Below are positions 1 through 9,163 of a stretch of DNA of 64,000 bases, piece after piece. The stretch is taken from positions 682,001-746,000 of the forward strand of contig NZ_CP119391.1 of assembly GCF_031886125.1 (NCBI RefSeq). The letters are read 5' to 3'. Source of the stretch: Halomonas piscis. Its GTDB lineage: Bacteria; Pseudomonadota; Gammaproteobacteria; Pseudomonadales; Halomonadaceae. The position numbers and the translations under genes were made by a program. Position 1 is the first letter of the stretch; the number at the start of each line of letters is the position of its first letter. The notes beneath the pieces were generated by a model, which saw only the letters and a program-made list of their open reading frames with translations, was not told the DNA's origin and ran no database searches.

Positions 1-621
1 GAACCGCGGCTGATGCTCCTCGACGAGCCGTTTTCCAGCCTGGACGCGCGCCTGCGCGACCAGATCCGCGACGATACCCTGCACGTGCTGAAAAACGTCG
101 GCGCGGCCACGCTGCTGGTCACCCACGACCCCGAAGAAGCGATGTTCATGGCCGACCGCATTGCCCTGATGCGCGACGGCGTCATCGTCCAGACCGGCAC
201 CCCCAGAGAGCTTTACTGCGCACCCTGCGATCCGTTCGTGGTGACGTTTTTCGGCGAGGTCAACGAGCTTTACGGCGTGGTGGAAGACGGCAAGGTCAGC
301 ACGCCGGTGGGCACCGTGGAAGCCGGCTGGCTGTCCGAAGGCAGCGAGGCGGTAGTGATGGTGCGCCCGGAGGCGCTGCGCGTCAGCGAGCGCGACGAGT
401 GCGGCCGCGCCCACGTCCACAGCCACGTGGTCATGGCCAAGCTGTTGGGCCGCTCGAGCCTGCTCCACCTCTGCGCTCACGGCCCGGACGACGCAGAAGC
501 CCACCTCCACGCCCGGGTGCCCGGGGTGTTTCTGCCCGCGGAAGGGCAGCCGGTGGACATTCATCTGGATCTATCCCAGGTCTTCGTCTTTGCCGCCTCC
601 GGTACCGCTGCCGGGGCGTGA
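1..621 (+). CDS. fbpC: Fe(III)-type ABC transporter ATP-binding protein, 3' part
   Basis: The reading frame is open at the window edge, so only the C-terminal ~206 residues are present. The first residues are the Walker B and D-loop (LMLLDEPFSSLD), followed by the H-loop (LLVTHD) and a C-terminal TOBE-like region with the VRPEAL motif usual in Fe(III), putrescine and sulfate importer ATPases. The protein would energise uptake through an inner-membrane permease. The facing gene is an FbpB/SfuB-type permease, which supports the iron assignment over other substrates. The two genes converge and overlap by 51 bp. Walker A and the signature motif lie outside the window. The ATPase class is certain; the substrate is inferred from the neighbour. 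Confidence 0.85.
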   Translation, partial: EPRLMLLDEPFSSLDARLRDQIRDDTLHVLKNVGAATLLVTHDPEEAMFMADRIALMRDGVIVQTGTPRELYCAPCDPFVVTFFGEVNELYGVVEDGKVSTPVGTVEAGWLSEGSEAVVMVRPEALRVSERDECGRAHVHSHVVMAKLLGRSSLLHLCAHGPDDAEAHLHARVPGVFLPAEGQPVDIHLDLSQVFVFAASGTAAGA

Positions 622-2295
622 ACGGCGCATCGCCAGGCTCAAGAAGATCACCGGAATAATGCCCACCGCGACGATGGCAAGCGAGGCCGTGGAGGCCTCG
701 GCCAGGCGCTCGTCCGAAGCCAGGCTGTGGGCCCGCACCGCCAGGGTATCGAAGTTGAACGGGCGCAGGATGATGGTGGCGGGCAGCTCCTTCATGGCGT
801 CGACGAACACCAGAATGCCCGCCGCCAGCAGGCTCGAGCGCATCATCGGGGTGTGAATGCGCCTGAGCGTGCCGCCGGCAGTTTGCCCCAGGGTGCGCGC
901 GGCGGCGTCCATGCTCGGGGTCACCTTGCCAAGGCTCGCCTCCACGGCGTTGAACGACACGGCGAGAAAGCGCGTGACGTAGGCGTAGATGAGAATAAAC
1001 GCCGAGCCGCTGAAGATCAGCCCGACGATGGTGCCGTAGTGCTCGTTGAGCCAGACGTTGATGGCGTTGTCCAGCCAGGCAAACGGAATCAGAATGCCCA
1101 CGGCCACCACCGAGCCGGGAATGGCGTAGCCCATGGCCGCCACCCGGGAGCTGACCCGGGCGAAGGGCGTGTTGTGAATGCGCACCCCGTAGCTGAGCAG
1201 CAGCGCCATGCCCACGGCGAGAATCGCCGCGCCCACGGAAAGCCCGAGGCTGTTGGCGGCAAAGCCGATGAAGCGCGCGCCGAACAGCGAATCTCCCTGC
1301 TCGATGGCCAGGTTGAGCAGAATGCCGCTGGGCAGCACAAAGCCCACCAGCACCGGCAGCAGGCAGGCCAAAAGCGCCGCGCCGGCGCGCCAGCCGCCGA
1401 GGCGATATTCGGGCAGCTGCTGGTAGCGGTTGGTGGTGTGAAAGTAGCGCTTCTTGCCCCGGGAGTAGCGCTCCAGCAGCACCAGCGCGATAACAAACGC
1501 CAGCAGGCAGGCGGCCAGCTGCGCCGCCGCCACCGGCTCGCCGAGGCCAAACCAGGTGCGGTAAATGCCGGTAGTGAAGGTATCCACGCCGAAAAACTGC
1601 ACCGCGCCGAACTCGTTCAGCGTCTCCATCAGCACCAGCGAGACGCCGCCCACCAGCGCCGGGCGCGACAGCGGCACGGCCACGCTGGCGAACATGTGCC
1701 AGGGGCCGCGGCCCAGAGTGCGGCCGACGTCCAGCACGCACACCGACTGCTCGAGAAACGACGCCCGGGCGAGCAGGTAAACGTAGGGATAGAGCACCAG
1801 GGTAATCAGCGTGGCCGCGCCGCCCAGCGAGCGCACGTTGGGGAAGTAGTAGTCGCCGTATTCCCAGCCGGTGATCTCGCGCAGCAGGCTTTGCAGCGGC
1901 CCCGCCACCTGAAGAAAATCGGTATAGGCGTAGGCGATGACGTAGGTAGGCACCGCCAGCGGCAGCAAAAGCGCCCACTCGAAGATGCGCTTGCCGGGAA
2001 AGCGGCACATCACCACCAGCCAGGCGGTGCCGGTACCGATCACCAGGGTGCCCACGCCCACAAACAGCACCATCCAGAAGGTGTTGGTCAGGTAGCGCGG
2101 CAGCACCGTGGACGCCAGGTGCTGCCAGACGTCGCCGGAAGGGAAAAACACGTGGCTGAACACCACGATCACCGGCAGGGCTACCACCAGCGCAATGGCA
2201 AAGAGGATAGCTGCCCAGGGGCTGAACCGCGGCCTGGCGCCGGCGCGTAGCCGGTGGGCCATGGCGGGCAGCCCGCGACTGGCGGAATGAGACAA
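571..2295 (-). CDS. fbpB: Fe(III) ABC transporter permease (FbpB/ThiP type)
   Basis: A hydrophobic protein of about 574 residues with two homologous permease halves. Each half carries an EAA-type cytoplasmic loop: RTLGRGPWHMFASVAVPL in the first and RTLGQTAGGTLRRIHTPMM in the second. This fused double-permease form is typical of FbpB/SfuB iron and ThiP thiamine importers. I chose a TTG start at 2295 because AAAGGAGGG lies 7 nt upstream; the upstream ATG at 2364 has no comparable site. The gene runs against fbpC and their 3' ends overlap, so ATPase and permease cannot share one operon transcript. No periplasmic binding protein is visible. Iron is the likely substrate but is not proven. Confidence 0.85.
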   Translation of the reverse strand: MSHSASRGLPAMAHRLRAGARPRFSPWAAILFAIALVVALPVIVVFSHVFFPSGDVWQHLASTVLPRYLTNTFWMVLFVGVGTLVIGTGTAWLVVMCRFPGKRIFEWALLLPLAVPTYVIAYAYTDFLQVAGPLQSLLREITGWEYGDYYFPNVRSLGGAATLITLVLYPYVYLLARASFLEQSVCVLDVGRTLGRGPWHMFASVAVPLSRPALVGGVSLVLMETLNEFGAVQFFGVDTFTTGIYRTWFGLGEPVAAAQLAACLLAFVIALVLLERYSRGKKRYFHTTNRYQQLPEYRLGGWRAGAALLACLLPVLVGFVLPSGILLNLAIEQGDSLFGARFIGFAANSLGLSVGAAILAVGMALLLSYGVRIHNTPFARVSSRVAAMGYAIPGSVVAVGILIPFAWLDNAINVWLNEHYGTIVGLIFSGSAFILIYAYVTRFLAVSFNAVEASLGKVTPSMDAAARTLGQTAGGTLRRIHTPMMRSSLLAAGILVFVDAMKELPATIILRPFNFDTLAVRAHSLASDERLAEASTASLAIVAVGIIPVIFLSLAMRRSRPGSGTGGGKDEDLG

Positions 2296-2337
2296 GACAA
2301 ACCCTCCTTTGCGCCCGGATAAGAGACGCTGTCTGGC

Positions 2338-2378
2338 GACAATGCGATAAACTCTCGGTGGCAAATAGTATCATTCGC
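2338..2378. promoter_or_regulatory. Weak Fur-box-like sequences between fbpB and tmcA
   Basis: Two imperfect matches to the 19-bp Fur consensus lie in the divergent spacer, at 2338-2356 (11/19) and 2360-2378 (11/19, with an intact ATCATT core). They are placed where a Fur repressor could control fbpB. The match is weak and rests only on comparison with the consensus. Confidence 0.25.
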
Positions 2379-2445
2379 AGGTAGCCGGCTGCAGCACCGC
2401 CGCACAGAAGGAGGTGGCGCAGACGCCGCCGCGACAGGAGACCCC

Positions 2446-4620
2446 ATGCATGATTTCACGCCGCCGGCCGACGAGCGTCGCGGCCTGGCCGCCGTGCTGG
2501 CCCACGCCGCAAGGCTCGCGCGTCGCCGTGCCCGTCGGCTCGTCTGGATTGACGGCGATGCGGCGATCGGTCGCCGCCGGGCGCGGGCCGTCTGGCAGGC
2601 GCGCGACTGGCGCGCGCCGCTGTGGGTAGGGGAGACGGCCGACGATGAAGCCGGAGCGCCCCCGGCGCTGCCGGCGAGCAAGGCCCGCACCCGGCTGGGC
2701 CAGGAGCACGGACTGATCGTGGTGGACGCCGCCGCGGGTCTGGATCCGGACGCTCTCGGCGCGCTGGGCGGCACGCTGACCGCCGGCGGGCTGCTGCTGC
2801 TGATTACCCCGGCAGGGTGGGGCAGCGCGCCTGACGCCGACTACCGCCGCATCGCCGACTACCCTTGCGCCTGGGCTGAACTCAGCGCGCACTATCTGGC
2901 AAGGCTGGCCCATTTGCTTGCGCACGACGGCGGCGCGATCCGCTGGTCGGCCGAAGCCGCCGCGCCCGAGCTGCCGCGCTTTTCCGCTTCGCCCGAGCCC
3001 GCAGCGCCGCCCGAAGACAGCGCCTGTTTGACCGCCGACCAGGCCCGGGCGGTGGCCAGGCTCACCCGGCTGAAGCGTCGCCGGCCGCTGGTGATCACCG
3101 CCGACCGGGGCCGGGGCAAGAGCGCCGCGCTGGGTATCGCCTGCGCCCGGCTGCTGGCTCGGGGCGTGGCGCGTATTACCGTGACCGCACCGCGGCCCGG
3201 CGCCGCGGCGGCGCTGTTTGCCCACGCCGAAGCGGAAGCGGGAGTGAGCGCTGAAGCCTCCCGGCGGCGGGTAGAGATAAACGGCGGCGTGCTCGAGTTT
3301 ATCGCCCCGGACGCGCTGAGCGCGGCGGTTGAGGCGGGCACCCTGGGGGGCGACGGCAGCTATTTGATGGTGGACGAGGCCGCGGCGATTCCGCCGGCGC
3401 TGCTGGGGCAGTGGCTGGCCGCCTTTCCGCGCGTTGCCTTTGCCACCACGGTGCACGGCTACGAAGGCTCCGGGCGCGGCTTCGCTCTGCGCTTTCGCGC
3501 GCGGCTGGATGAGCAAACGCCGGGCTGGCAGGGGCTTGCGCTGGAGACGCCCGTCCGCTTTGCCGAAGGCGATCCGCTGGAGACCACGCTCAATCGTCTG
3601 CTGCTGTTAAGGGCCGCACCGCCGGCGCCGGCGCCGGCGTACGGCGGCGATGACGCCGTGCGCTGGCTTGAGCGCAGAGCGCTGGCCCGACACGAGCCGG
3701 CGCTGGAGGCTCTTTTCGGCCTGCTGGTGCAGTCCCACTACCGCACCACGCCGGACGACGTGCGCCAGCTCCTCGACGGCCCGGGCACCCGCATCGGCGT
3801 GCTGGGCGCGGCGCGCGCGCCCGAAGGCGTGGCGGTCATGCGCGCCGAAGGCGGCTTTGACGCCGCGCTTGCCGAGCGGGTGGCTCGGGGCGAACGCCGC
3901 CCCCAGGGCCACCTGCTGGCGCAGTCGCTGGCCGCCCACGCCGGCAGCCGCGAGGCGTTAACCGCGCGCTGGCAGCGGGTCACGCGGATCGCCGTGCATC
4001 CGGAAAGGCGCCGCCAGGGCAGCGGGCAGGCGCTGCTGGCCGCGGCGGAGCAGGCGGCTCGGCAGAGCGGGGCGGACCTGCTGGGCGCCACCTTCGGCGC
4101 CGAGGCCGGGCTTCTGGATTTCTGGCTCGCTGCGGGCTTTTCACCGGTGCGGGTGGGCGTCACCCGAGACACCGCCACCGGCGAATACCCGCTGATGGTG
4201 GCGCGCGCGCTGACGCCCCGCGGCGAAGCGGTGCTTGACGAGTTAGCCCGGCGGCTCGGCGCCTCGCTCGCAGGGCTTTTGGCCTTTGAGCTCTCCGGCC
4301 TCCCCGCCGACGTGCTGGTACGCCTGCTGGCAAGCCTTCCGCCGGCGACGCTGGGAGACGCGCAGCGACAGGACATTGACGACGTGGCCAACGCGCAGCG
4401 CGACCCGCGGCTGGCCCGGCCGGCGCTCAAGGCGCTGGCCCGGGCCGCCGCCTGCCGGCCGCTGGATGATGCTACCCAGGGCGTTTGCGCTGACCTTGCC
4501 GGCTGGGCCTATCAGAACCGCAGGCTTGCTGACAGCCACAAGCGCCACGTCAGCGCCATACGCCGCGCGGCGGCGGTGCTGGCTGAGCTTGATGCTGAGC
4601 TTGAAAAAGGTGAGCCGTAA
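2446..4620 (+). CDS. tmcA: tRNA(Met) cytidine acetyltransferase TmcA
   Basis: A protein of 724 residues, slightly longer than the E. coli enzyme (~670). TmcA makes N4-acetylcytidine at the wobble base of elongator tRNA-Met, using acetyl-CoA and ATP. Visible parts in order are an N-terminal DUF1726-like region, an RNA-helicase-like ATPase with Walker A ADRGRGKS near residue 220 and Walker B LMVDEAAAIP near 305, a GNAT acetyltransferase domain with RIAVHPERRRQGSG near 515, and a C-terminal tRNA-binding region. The ATG is preceded by AGGAGA. It is divergent from fbpB and followed by a REP-like repeat. It appears to be a single-gene unit. Confidence 0.93.
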   Translation: MHDFTPPADERRGLAAVLAHAARLARRRARRLVWIDGDAAIGRRRARAVWQARDWRAPLWVGETADDEAGAPPALPASKARTRLGQEHGLIVVDAAAGLDPDALGALGGTLTAGGLLLLITPAGWGSAPDADYRRIADYPCAWAELSAHYLARLAHLLAHDGGAIRWSAEAAAPELPRFSASPEPAAPPEDSACLTADQARAVARLTRLKRRRPLVITADRGRGKSAALGIACARLLARGVARITVTAPRPGAAAALFAHAEAEAGVSAEASRRRVEINGGVLEFIAPDALSAAVEAGTLGGDGSYLMVDEAAAIPPALLGQWLAAFPRVAFATTVHGYEGSGRGFALRFRARLDEQTPGWQGLALETPVRFAEGDPLETTLNRLLLLRAAPPAPAPAYGGDDAVRWLERRALARHEPALEALFGLLVQSHYRTTPDDVRQLLDGPGTRIGVLGAARAPEGVAVMRAEGGFDAALAERVARGERRPQGHLLAQSLAAHAGSREALTARWQRVTRIAVHPERRRQGSGQALLAAAEQAARQSGADLLGATFGAEAGLLDFWLAAGFSPVRVGVTRDTATGEYPLMVARALTPRGEAVLDELARRLGASLAGLLAFELSGLPADVLVRLLASLPPATLGDAQRQDIDDVANAQRDPRLARPALKALARAAACRPLDDATQGVCADLAGWAYQNRRLADSHKRHVSAIRRAAAVLAELDAELEKGEP

Positions 4621-4749
4621 GAGGCCGGCTTTGCCGGGCGGCTGAATCCCCACTGAACCCGGCAGTCCTTCGGCCTGCGTCGCGCGGCGCAGCCGCCCTC
4701 CTACAGGTTGCATAAGCAGGGGGTTGTGGGAGGCCGGCTTTGCCGGGCG
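4621..4749. repeat. REP/BIME-like palindromic repeat cluster
   Basis: An identical 20-bp sequence (gaggccggctttgccgggcg) occurs at 4621-4640 and 4730-4749. An inverted, related copy containing cagccgccctcctacagg lies between them near 4690-4710. Each unit is an imperfect palindrome of the GGCCGGCTTTGCCGG type. This direct-inverted-direct layout resembles bacterial interspersed mosaic elements. It fills the spacer between the convergent tmcA and M16 peptidase genes, where it could act as a transcription end or mRNA stabiliser. Confidence 0.6.
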
Positions 4750-4800
4750 ATGCAGGCCACAGGCCTGCCAGAAATTGCCGGTTACGTTCCGCGCGGGCGG

Positions 4801-7659
4801 TTAGTCAGCGTCGTCAAACGCCGCCAGCCCGTCGCGGTATTCGCCTACGTCGCTTGGTTCGTCGCCCGGATCAAAGCGGATGTCCAGGCGGTGCTTTTGC
4901 AGTCTGGCCCACAGCTCGCGCAGCTCCTCGACGCTGACGTTGAGCGCCTCCTCGGCGCGGCGCTCGCGGCGGTCAAAGCGCACCTCGTCAAGCGCGGTGG
5001 CCTGCCAGTGGCGGTCGGCCAGCTGGCCAAGGCCGGTGGCGCGCTCGCTGAGTTTGCTGTGTACCGCCTGGCGGTAGGGGGCCAGGGCTTCGTCGTCCAG
5101 GGCCTTCAGACGTTCGTCCACGTCGGCCATGAAGGCGCTCATGCGCTCGGCAACGGTGGCGCTGTCGCTACCCGGAGACTGCACCACCAGGGCCAGGCCC
5201 GGGGCATCCAGCAGCGGGTAGTAGCCGGCGTTGACGATGTAGCCCAGCTGCTCCTGGGTGCGCAGCTGCTGATAAAACGGCGTCTGCAGCCACTGGGCCA
5301 GCACGCTGACGGCCGCCTGCTGGCGCGGCGTGGCAGCGTCGCCCTGGAGATAGCGCAGTACCAGCGACTCGTCCCGGGTGCTGTGGGGGCGAAGCACGCC
5401 CTTGTCGGCGCTGACGGCCAGCGGCTCGAGGGCGGGAATCTTTTCGCGGGCCAGGCGCGGAGCCAGCTGCTGTTTGATGCTTGCGGCCTGTTTTTGCGCC
5501 CGGTCGGCGTCGAGGTTGCCCACCGCCATGGCGTCAACGTAGAGCTCGTCAAGAAAGCGCCGGCGAAAATCTTCCAGGTGGTGGTGCTCAAGGCGCTGGC
5601 TGGCGGCAAGCAGCTCACCCGGGGACCACTGCGGCGCCAGCAGCGCCTGGTTCAGTGTGCGCCGCGCCTGGCCGAACAGCGCCGAGTCCGGGGCGTTGCG
5701 CCACTGGCGCTCGAGCCGATGCTTGACGCGCTCGAAGCTGCCCGGGGTAATGTCGCCGCGCTGTATCTGCTCGATGACCCGGGTGATCAGCGGCGCCTGA
5801 CCGTCGCGCCAGCCGGAAAAGGCGAGCGTCATGCCTCTGGCGTGGGCATAGGCGTTGAACGACTGCCCGGCGAGCCGCGCGGGGTAGAGCGTCTCGTTCA
5901 GGCTGTCGTTGAGCCAGCCGGCGAGCAGGCGGTCGAGCACGGCCTCCTCGGCGGAGCGGCGCACGCCGGGGTGCTGCAGGCTGACGCGCCATTCCACCTT
6001 GGGCGTGTCGAAGCGCTCCACGGCCATGTGCCAGGCGGTGAAGTGCGGGGTTTTCTCGATTACGGACGGGGTTTCGTCCTGGCCGCTCTGCAGCGTCAGA
6101 TCCTCGGCGATAAAAGGGTTGGGCTCGGGCAGCGCCAGCCCCTGCAGGGCGGTGCCGCCTTCGGCGGCCGGGGTCTTCTGCCACTGGGTATCGAACCAGG
6201 GCGATGTGCGTTCGCCTTCGACCTCGGGGCCGGAGTAGATGCGAATCATGTTGTCCGGCCTGAGCGCGTCGAGGTAGGTGCGGGTACGCTCGGCGTCAAA
6301 GCCGTCCATGCGATAGGGGGCGTACTGCACGTCCCTGATCGGATAGCGCGACAGGCGCATGGCAAGCTCGGTGGCTTCGTGCTGGGGCGCGCCGTGCTGC
6401 TGGAAGCGGAACGACTGCTGCTCGAGGGCCGCCTGTTCGGCGTAGCGCCATTCTTCCAGCCCGTCGGCGGCGACGTTGTCGACTGCGCTAAAGAGCGTGG
6501 CCTGAACGTCGTCCAGCCGCTCGGCGCCGTCGGGGGTCAGGCTGACGCTGACGGTGAACAGCGCGTCCTTGCCGTCGCCGCGGCTCACGCCGGCAGACAG
6601 GCCGTCGGCAAGCCCGGCATCGCGGAGGACGGCCAGCACGCTGCCTTCGCCCTCATCGCCCAGCAGGTGGGCCAGCAGCTGAGCGGGCTTGCGGGCGTAT
6701 TCCTCCAACGGGTCAGGGATCGGAAAAAGAAAGCGCAGCTGGCGGTTGTCGGTCAGCGTCTGGCGTTCCAGGTAGACGGGCAGCGAGCCCTTGTCGACCA
6801 GCGGCGCCTCGATGGTCGGGCGCTCGAGCTCATGGTCGGCAATGGCGGCAAAGCGGTCGGTGACCATCTGCTCCAGCGTATCCAGCGGCTGAGGCGCTAC
6901 CACTGCCAGGTGCATCACGTTGGCGTCGTAGTAGCCGCGATAGAAGTCGATGACACGTTCGCGAAGCGACGGCTCGTCTGCCGGCCGGTCGGCCAGGGTT
7001 TCGACGCTGCCCACGGAGAATTGAGTGCCGGGGTGATCGGGGTTGAGCACCTGGTTGAGCACGTCGTTTTCCCGCCGGCTTTCGTTGCGCCGGCGCGCCT
7101 GGTATTCGGAGTCCACCACGCTGCGCTCGCTCGAGAGCTTGTCGGCGTTGAACAGCGGCGAGAGAAAAAAGGCGCTGAAGCGATCCAGCGCCCCGGGCAG
7201 CGCCGAGGGTTCAACGTCAAAGAAGTAGTTGGTGTCCTGGGACGCGGTAAAGGCGTTGTGCGAGCCGGCGTGCCGAGTGATATAGGTCTGGTAGGCCTCG
7301 GGCTCGGGGTAGGGCTCGGTGCCCAGAAACAGCATGTGCTCGAGCAGGTGGGCAAGGCCCTGGAGATCCTCGGGGTCCTGGGCGCTGCCCACGCTGACGT
7401 TCATCGAGGCGGCGGCCGTGTCGGCCTCGGGGGCGCTGACCAGCAGCGCTGTCAGGCCGTTTTCCAGCGTCAGTACGCGGTAGTCGCGGCTGTCAAAGGG
7501 GCTGGTGATCGGCGTCTGGACATCGGCAACGTCCGCCGACGAAGCGCCGGCCTGGGCCGACAGCCCGGCCGCGCCGACCGCAAGCACAGCGCTCAGCGCC
7601 AGCGGGGCGCGGTACGCTGACGAGCGCGTGAACGAGAAGGGAAGAAAGCGTGACAGCAT
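4801..7659 (-). CDS. M16-family zinc metallopeptidase (pitrilysin/protease III-like)
   Basis: A protein of 952 residues, close to the ~960 of E. coli protease III. It has an N-terminal hydrophobic signal sequence ending near AQAGA, then the inverted zinc motif HLLEH (HxxEH) near residue 100 in a HLLEHMLFLGTEPYP context. Four M16 half-domains are expected from the length. The enzyme should degrade small peptides in the periplasm. The ATG has AGGAGAC 6 nt upstream. The SRAP-family gene lies 14 bp upstream on the same strand, so the two are probably cotranscribed. A long open frame on the opposite strand is a codon-bias artefact. Confidence 0.92.
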   Translation of the reverse strand: MLSRFLPFSFTRSSAYRAPLALSAVLAVGAAGLSAQAGASSADVADVQTPITSPFDSRDYRVLTLENGLTALLVSAPEADTAAASMNVSVGSAQDPEDLQGLAHLLEHMLFLGTEPYPEPEAYQTYITRHAGSHNAFTASQDTNYFFDVEPSALPGALDRFSAFFLSPLFNADKLSSERSVVDSEYQARRRNESRRENDVLNQVLNPDHPGTQFSVGSVETLADRPADEPSLRERVIDFYRGYYDANVMHLAVVAPQPLDTLEQMVTDRFAAIADHELERPTIEAPLVDKGSLPVYLERQTLTDNRQLRFLFPIPDPLEEYARKPAQLLAHLLGDEGEGSVLAVLRDAGLADGLSAGVSRGDGKDALFTVSVSLTPDGAERLDDVQATLFSAVDNVAADGLEEWRYAEQAALEQQSFRFQQHGAPQHEATELAMRLSRYPIRDVQYAPYRMDGFDAERTRTYLDALRPDNMIRIYSGPEVEGERTSPWFDTQWQKTPAAEGGTALQGLALPEPNPFIAEDLTLQSGQDETPSVIEKTPHFTAWHMAVERFDTPKVEWRVSLQHPGVRRSAEEAVLDRLLAGWLNDSLNETLYPARLAGQSFNAYAHARGMTLAFSGWRDGQAPLITRVIEQIQRGDITPGSFERVKHRLERQWRNAPDSALFGQARRTLNQALLAPQWSPGELLAASQRLEHHHLEDFRRRFLDELYVDAMAVGNLDADRAQKQAASIKQQLAPRLAREKIPALEPLAVSADKGVLRPHSTRDESLVLRYLQGDAATPRQQAAVSVLAQWLQTPFYQQLRTQEQLGYIVNAGYYPLLDAPGLALVVQSPGSDSATVAERMSAFMADVDERLKALDDEALAPYRQAVHSKLSERATGLGQLADRHWQATALDEVRFDRRERRAEEALNVSVEELRELWARLQKHRLDIRFDPGDEPSDVGEYRDGLAAFDDAD

Positions 7660-7673
7660 CGTGTCTCCTGTAA

Positions 7674-8348
7674 TCAGGGTTGCCAGGTCAGCATCGGGCC
7701 GACGGGGTGGGCGCAGCTCGGAGACTGGTTGGCGGGGTTGTTGACCTGCCTTGATACCGGAAAAGCGCCCAATAGTTCCAGCGGTGCCGGGGTCAGCAAG
7801 GCCTGGACCTGCTCAAGGGGCGTATCCGGGTTCAGCCAGCGTTCGACATCGGCCGGGGCGATCACCGCCGGCAGACGCTCGCTCAGCGGCGCAAGCCAGG
7901 CGCTGGCGGGCACGGTGATCAGCGCCGCGGAGTCGTTGAACGCGGTGAGCGTGGTGTGGTAGCGACACCAGAGACCGGCGAGCAGCAGCGGCGCGCGGCT
8001 GGCCTGGGTGACCAGGTACGGCTGCTTGCCCCGGGGCTTGCGCTGCCAGACGTAAACGCCGCCGGCGGGAATCAGGCAGCGCCGAGCGCGAAAGGCCTCG
8101 CGGAACATGGCGCGGGTTTCCAGCGACTCGGCCCGGGCGCAGTGGGGCGCGTGGTCGAGCACTTCGAGCCAGGGAGGCGTCAGCCCCCAGAACAGCGGCG
8201 CCAGGCGGTATCCGCCCTGCTCCTGACGCACGGCCGACACGGCTCGGCGCGGGGCCAGATTGGGCGAGGTGACCTGGGTGTCCGCGGCGGTCAGGCCGGG
8301 CAGCAGCCGTGGCAGATCCAGCGGCGGAACATAAAGACGTCCGGTCAT
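7674..8348 (-). CDS. SRAP (YedK/HMCES)-family protein lacking the catalytic residues
   Basis: A 224-residue member of the SRAP family, which normally shields abasic sites in single-stranded DNA by a covalent link to Cys2. The fold signature is clear: MTGRL start, SPNLAPRR, LFWGLTPPW, RRCLIPAGGVYVW and a typical C-terminal half. All four catalytic positions are altered. Cys2 is Thr, the Asn of NARxE is Cys70, the Glu of GFYEW is Val100, and the His of IHxRMP is Ser156. The DNA confirms the ATG-ACC start and the GTC valine codon. It therefore looks like an intact reading frame for a pseudoenzyme. It lies 14 bp upstream of the M16 gene, probably in one operon. Confidence 0.85.
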   Translation of the reverse strand: MTGRLYVPPLDLPRLLPGLTAADTQVTSPNLAPRRAVSAVRQEQGGYRLAPLFWGLTPPWLEVLDHAPHCARAESLETRAMFREAFRARRCLIPAGGVYVWQRKPRGKQPYLVTQASRAPLLLAGLWCRYHTTLTAFNDSAALITVPASAWLAPLSERLPAVIAPADVERWLNPDTPLEQVQALLTPAPLELLGAFPVSRQVNNPANQSPSCAHPVGPMLTWQP

Positions 8349-8548
8349 GTGCGCCTCAGCGGTAGTGGATGGCGCCGGTGCCGTGAAAGCACGCGGTTAC
8401 GCGGGGAAAGCGGCTCGAAAACGCTGTTCGATCTGGGGTATCCTAAGGCCTCGCTCGTCCGTGTCAAAGCACGTGCGCCGGACGCGGAGGCGACAGGTCG
8501 ATTTCGCCATTGTCGCCAACGCCCTCACGCCAACTCGAAGAGATTGCC

Positions 8549-9163
8549 ATGGCCCGTCCAAGACAGCATGCGCCCGATACCCTCCATGCGCAGGTGATGG
8601 CGGTCTGCGATCGCTGGCTCACGACCCGGCCGGTGCACGACCTGTCGCTGCGTGCCATTGCCCGGGAGGTAGGCTGCGCGCCGAGCACGCTGCTCAAGCT
8701 TTACGGCAGCTTTCACAACCTCTTGCAGTACGTCAACGTCGAAACTCTGGCGCGGCTGCAATATATCATCAGCAACCTGAAAACCGACGCGCCGGAGCCC
8801 TGGCTGCGCTCGCTGGCCCATGCCTACTGGCAGTTTTCGGCCCAGGACTGCTATCGCTGGCAGCTGCTGTTTGACTATCCGCTGGCCGACGGCGGCGAGC
8901 TCGATCAGCGCCAGAGCGGGCTGATCGAAGCGCTGTTCGTGGAAGTCGAGACCTGCCTGCGCAACTTCCAGCCGGCGCTCGGGGAGCTCGAGGCGCGCCA
9001 GCTGGGCCGCATGCTGTGGGGCAGCGTTCACGGCCTGGTACAGCTGGGGCTGAACGAGCGGCTGGGCTACTGGCAGGGCGAGCAGCTCAAGATCGACGAG
9101 CTGCTCGACCAGCTGCTGACCACGGTGCTGGCCGGGCTGCGCGAACGGGGGCCGGCCGAGTGA
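8549..9163 (+). CDS. TetR-family transcriptional regulator
   Basis: A 204-residue protein with a TetR helix-turn-helix near the N-terminus (DLSLRAIAREVGCAPSTLLKLYGSF) and a helical C-terminal ligand or dimer domain. I preferred the ATG at 8549, with GAAGAGA upstream, over a TTG at 8510. It overlaps the next gene, an acyltransferase, by GTGA. The regulator may therefore control lipid metabolism, but its ligand cannot be read from the sequence. Confidence 0.85.
   Translation: MARPRQHAPDTLHAQVMAVCDRWLTTRPVHDLSLRAIAREVGCAPSTLLKLYGSFHNLLQYVNVETLARLQYIISNLKTDAPEPWLRSLAHAYWQFSAQDCYRWQLLFDYPLADGGELDQRQSGLIEALFVEVETCLRNFQPALGELEARQLGRMLWGSVHGLVQLGLNERLGYWQGEQLKIDELLDQLLTTVLAGLRERGPAE

Noticed and set aside
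727-2250. 507-residue open frame on the plus strand across fbpB
   Set aside because: Low-complexity, His/Gln/Arg-rich shadow of the permease gene with no recognisable domain.
2338-2378. Strong Fur box
   Set aside because: Only 11 of 19 matches each, so it is kept as a weak feature and not reported as a finding.
4708-7620. 970-residue open frame on the plus strand across the M16 peptidase gene
   Set aside because: It mirrors the real gene in the opposite strand, has no family motifs, and reflects GC-rich third positions.
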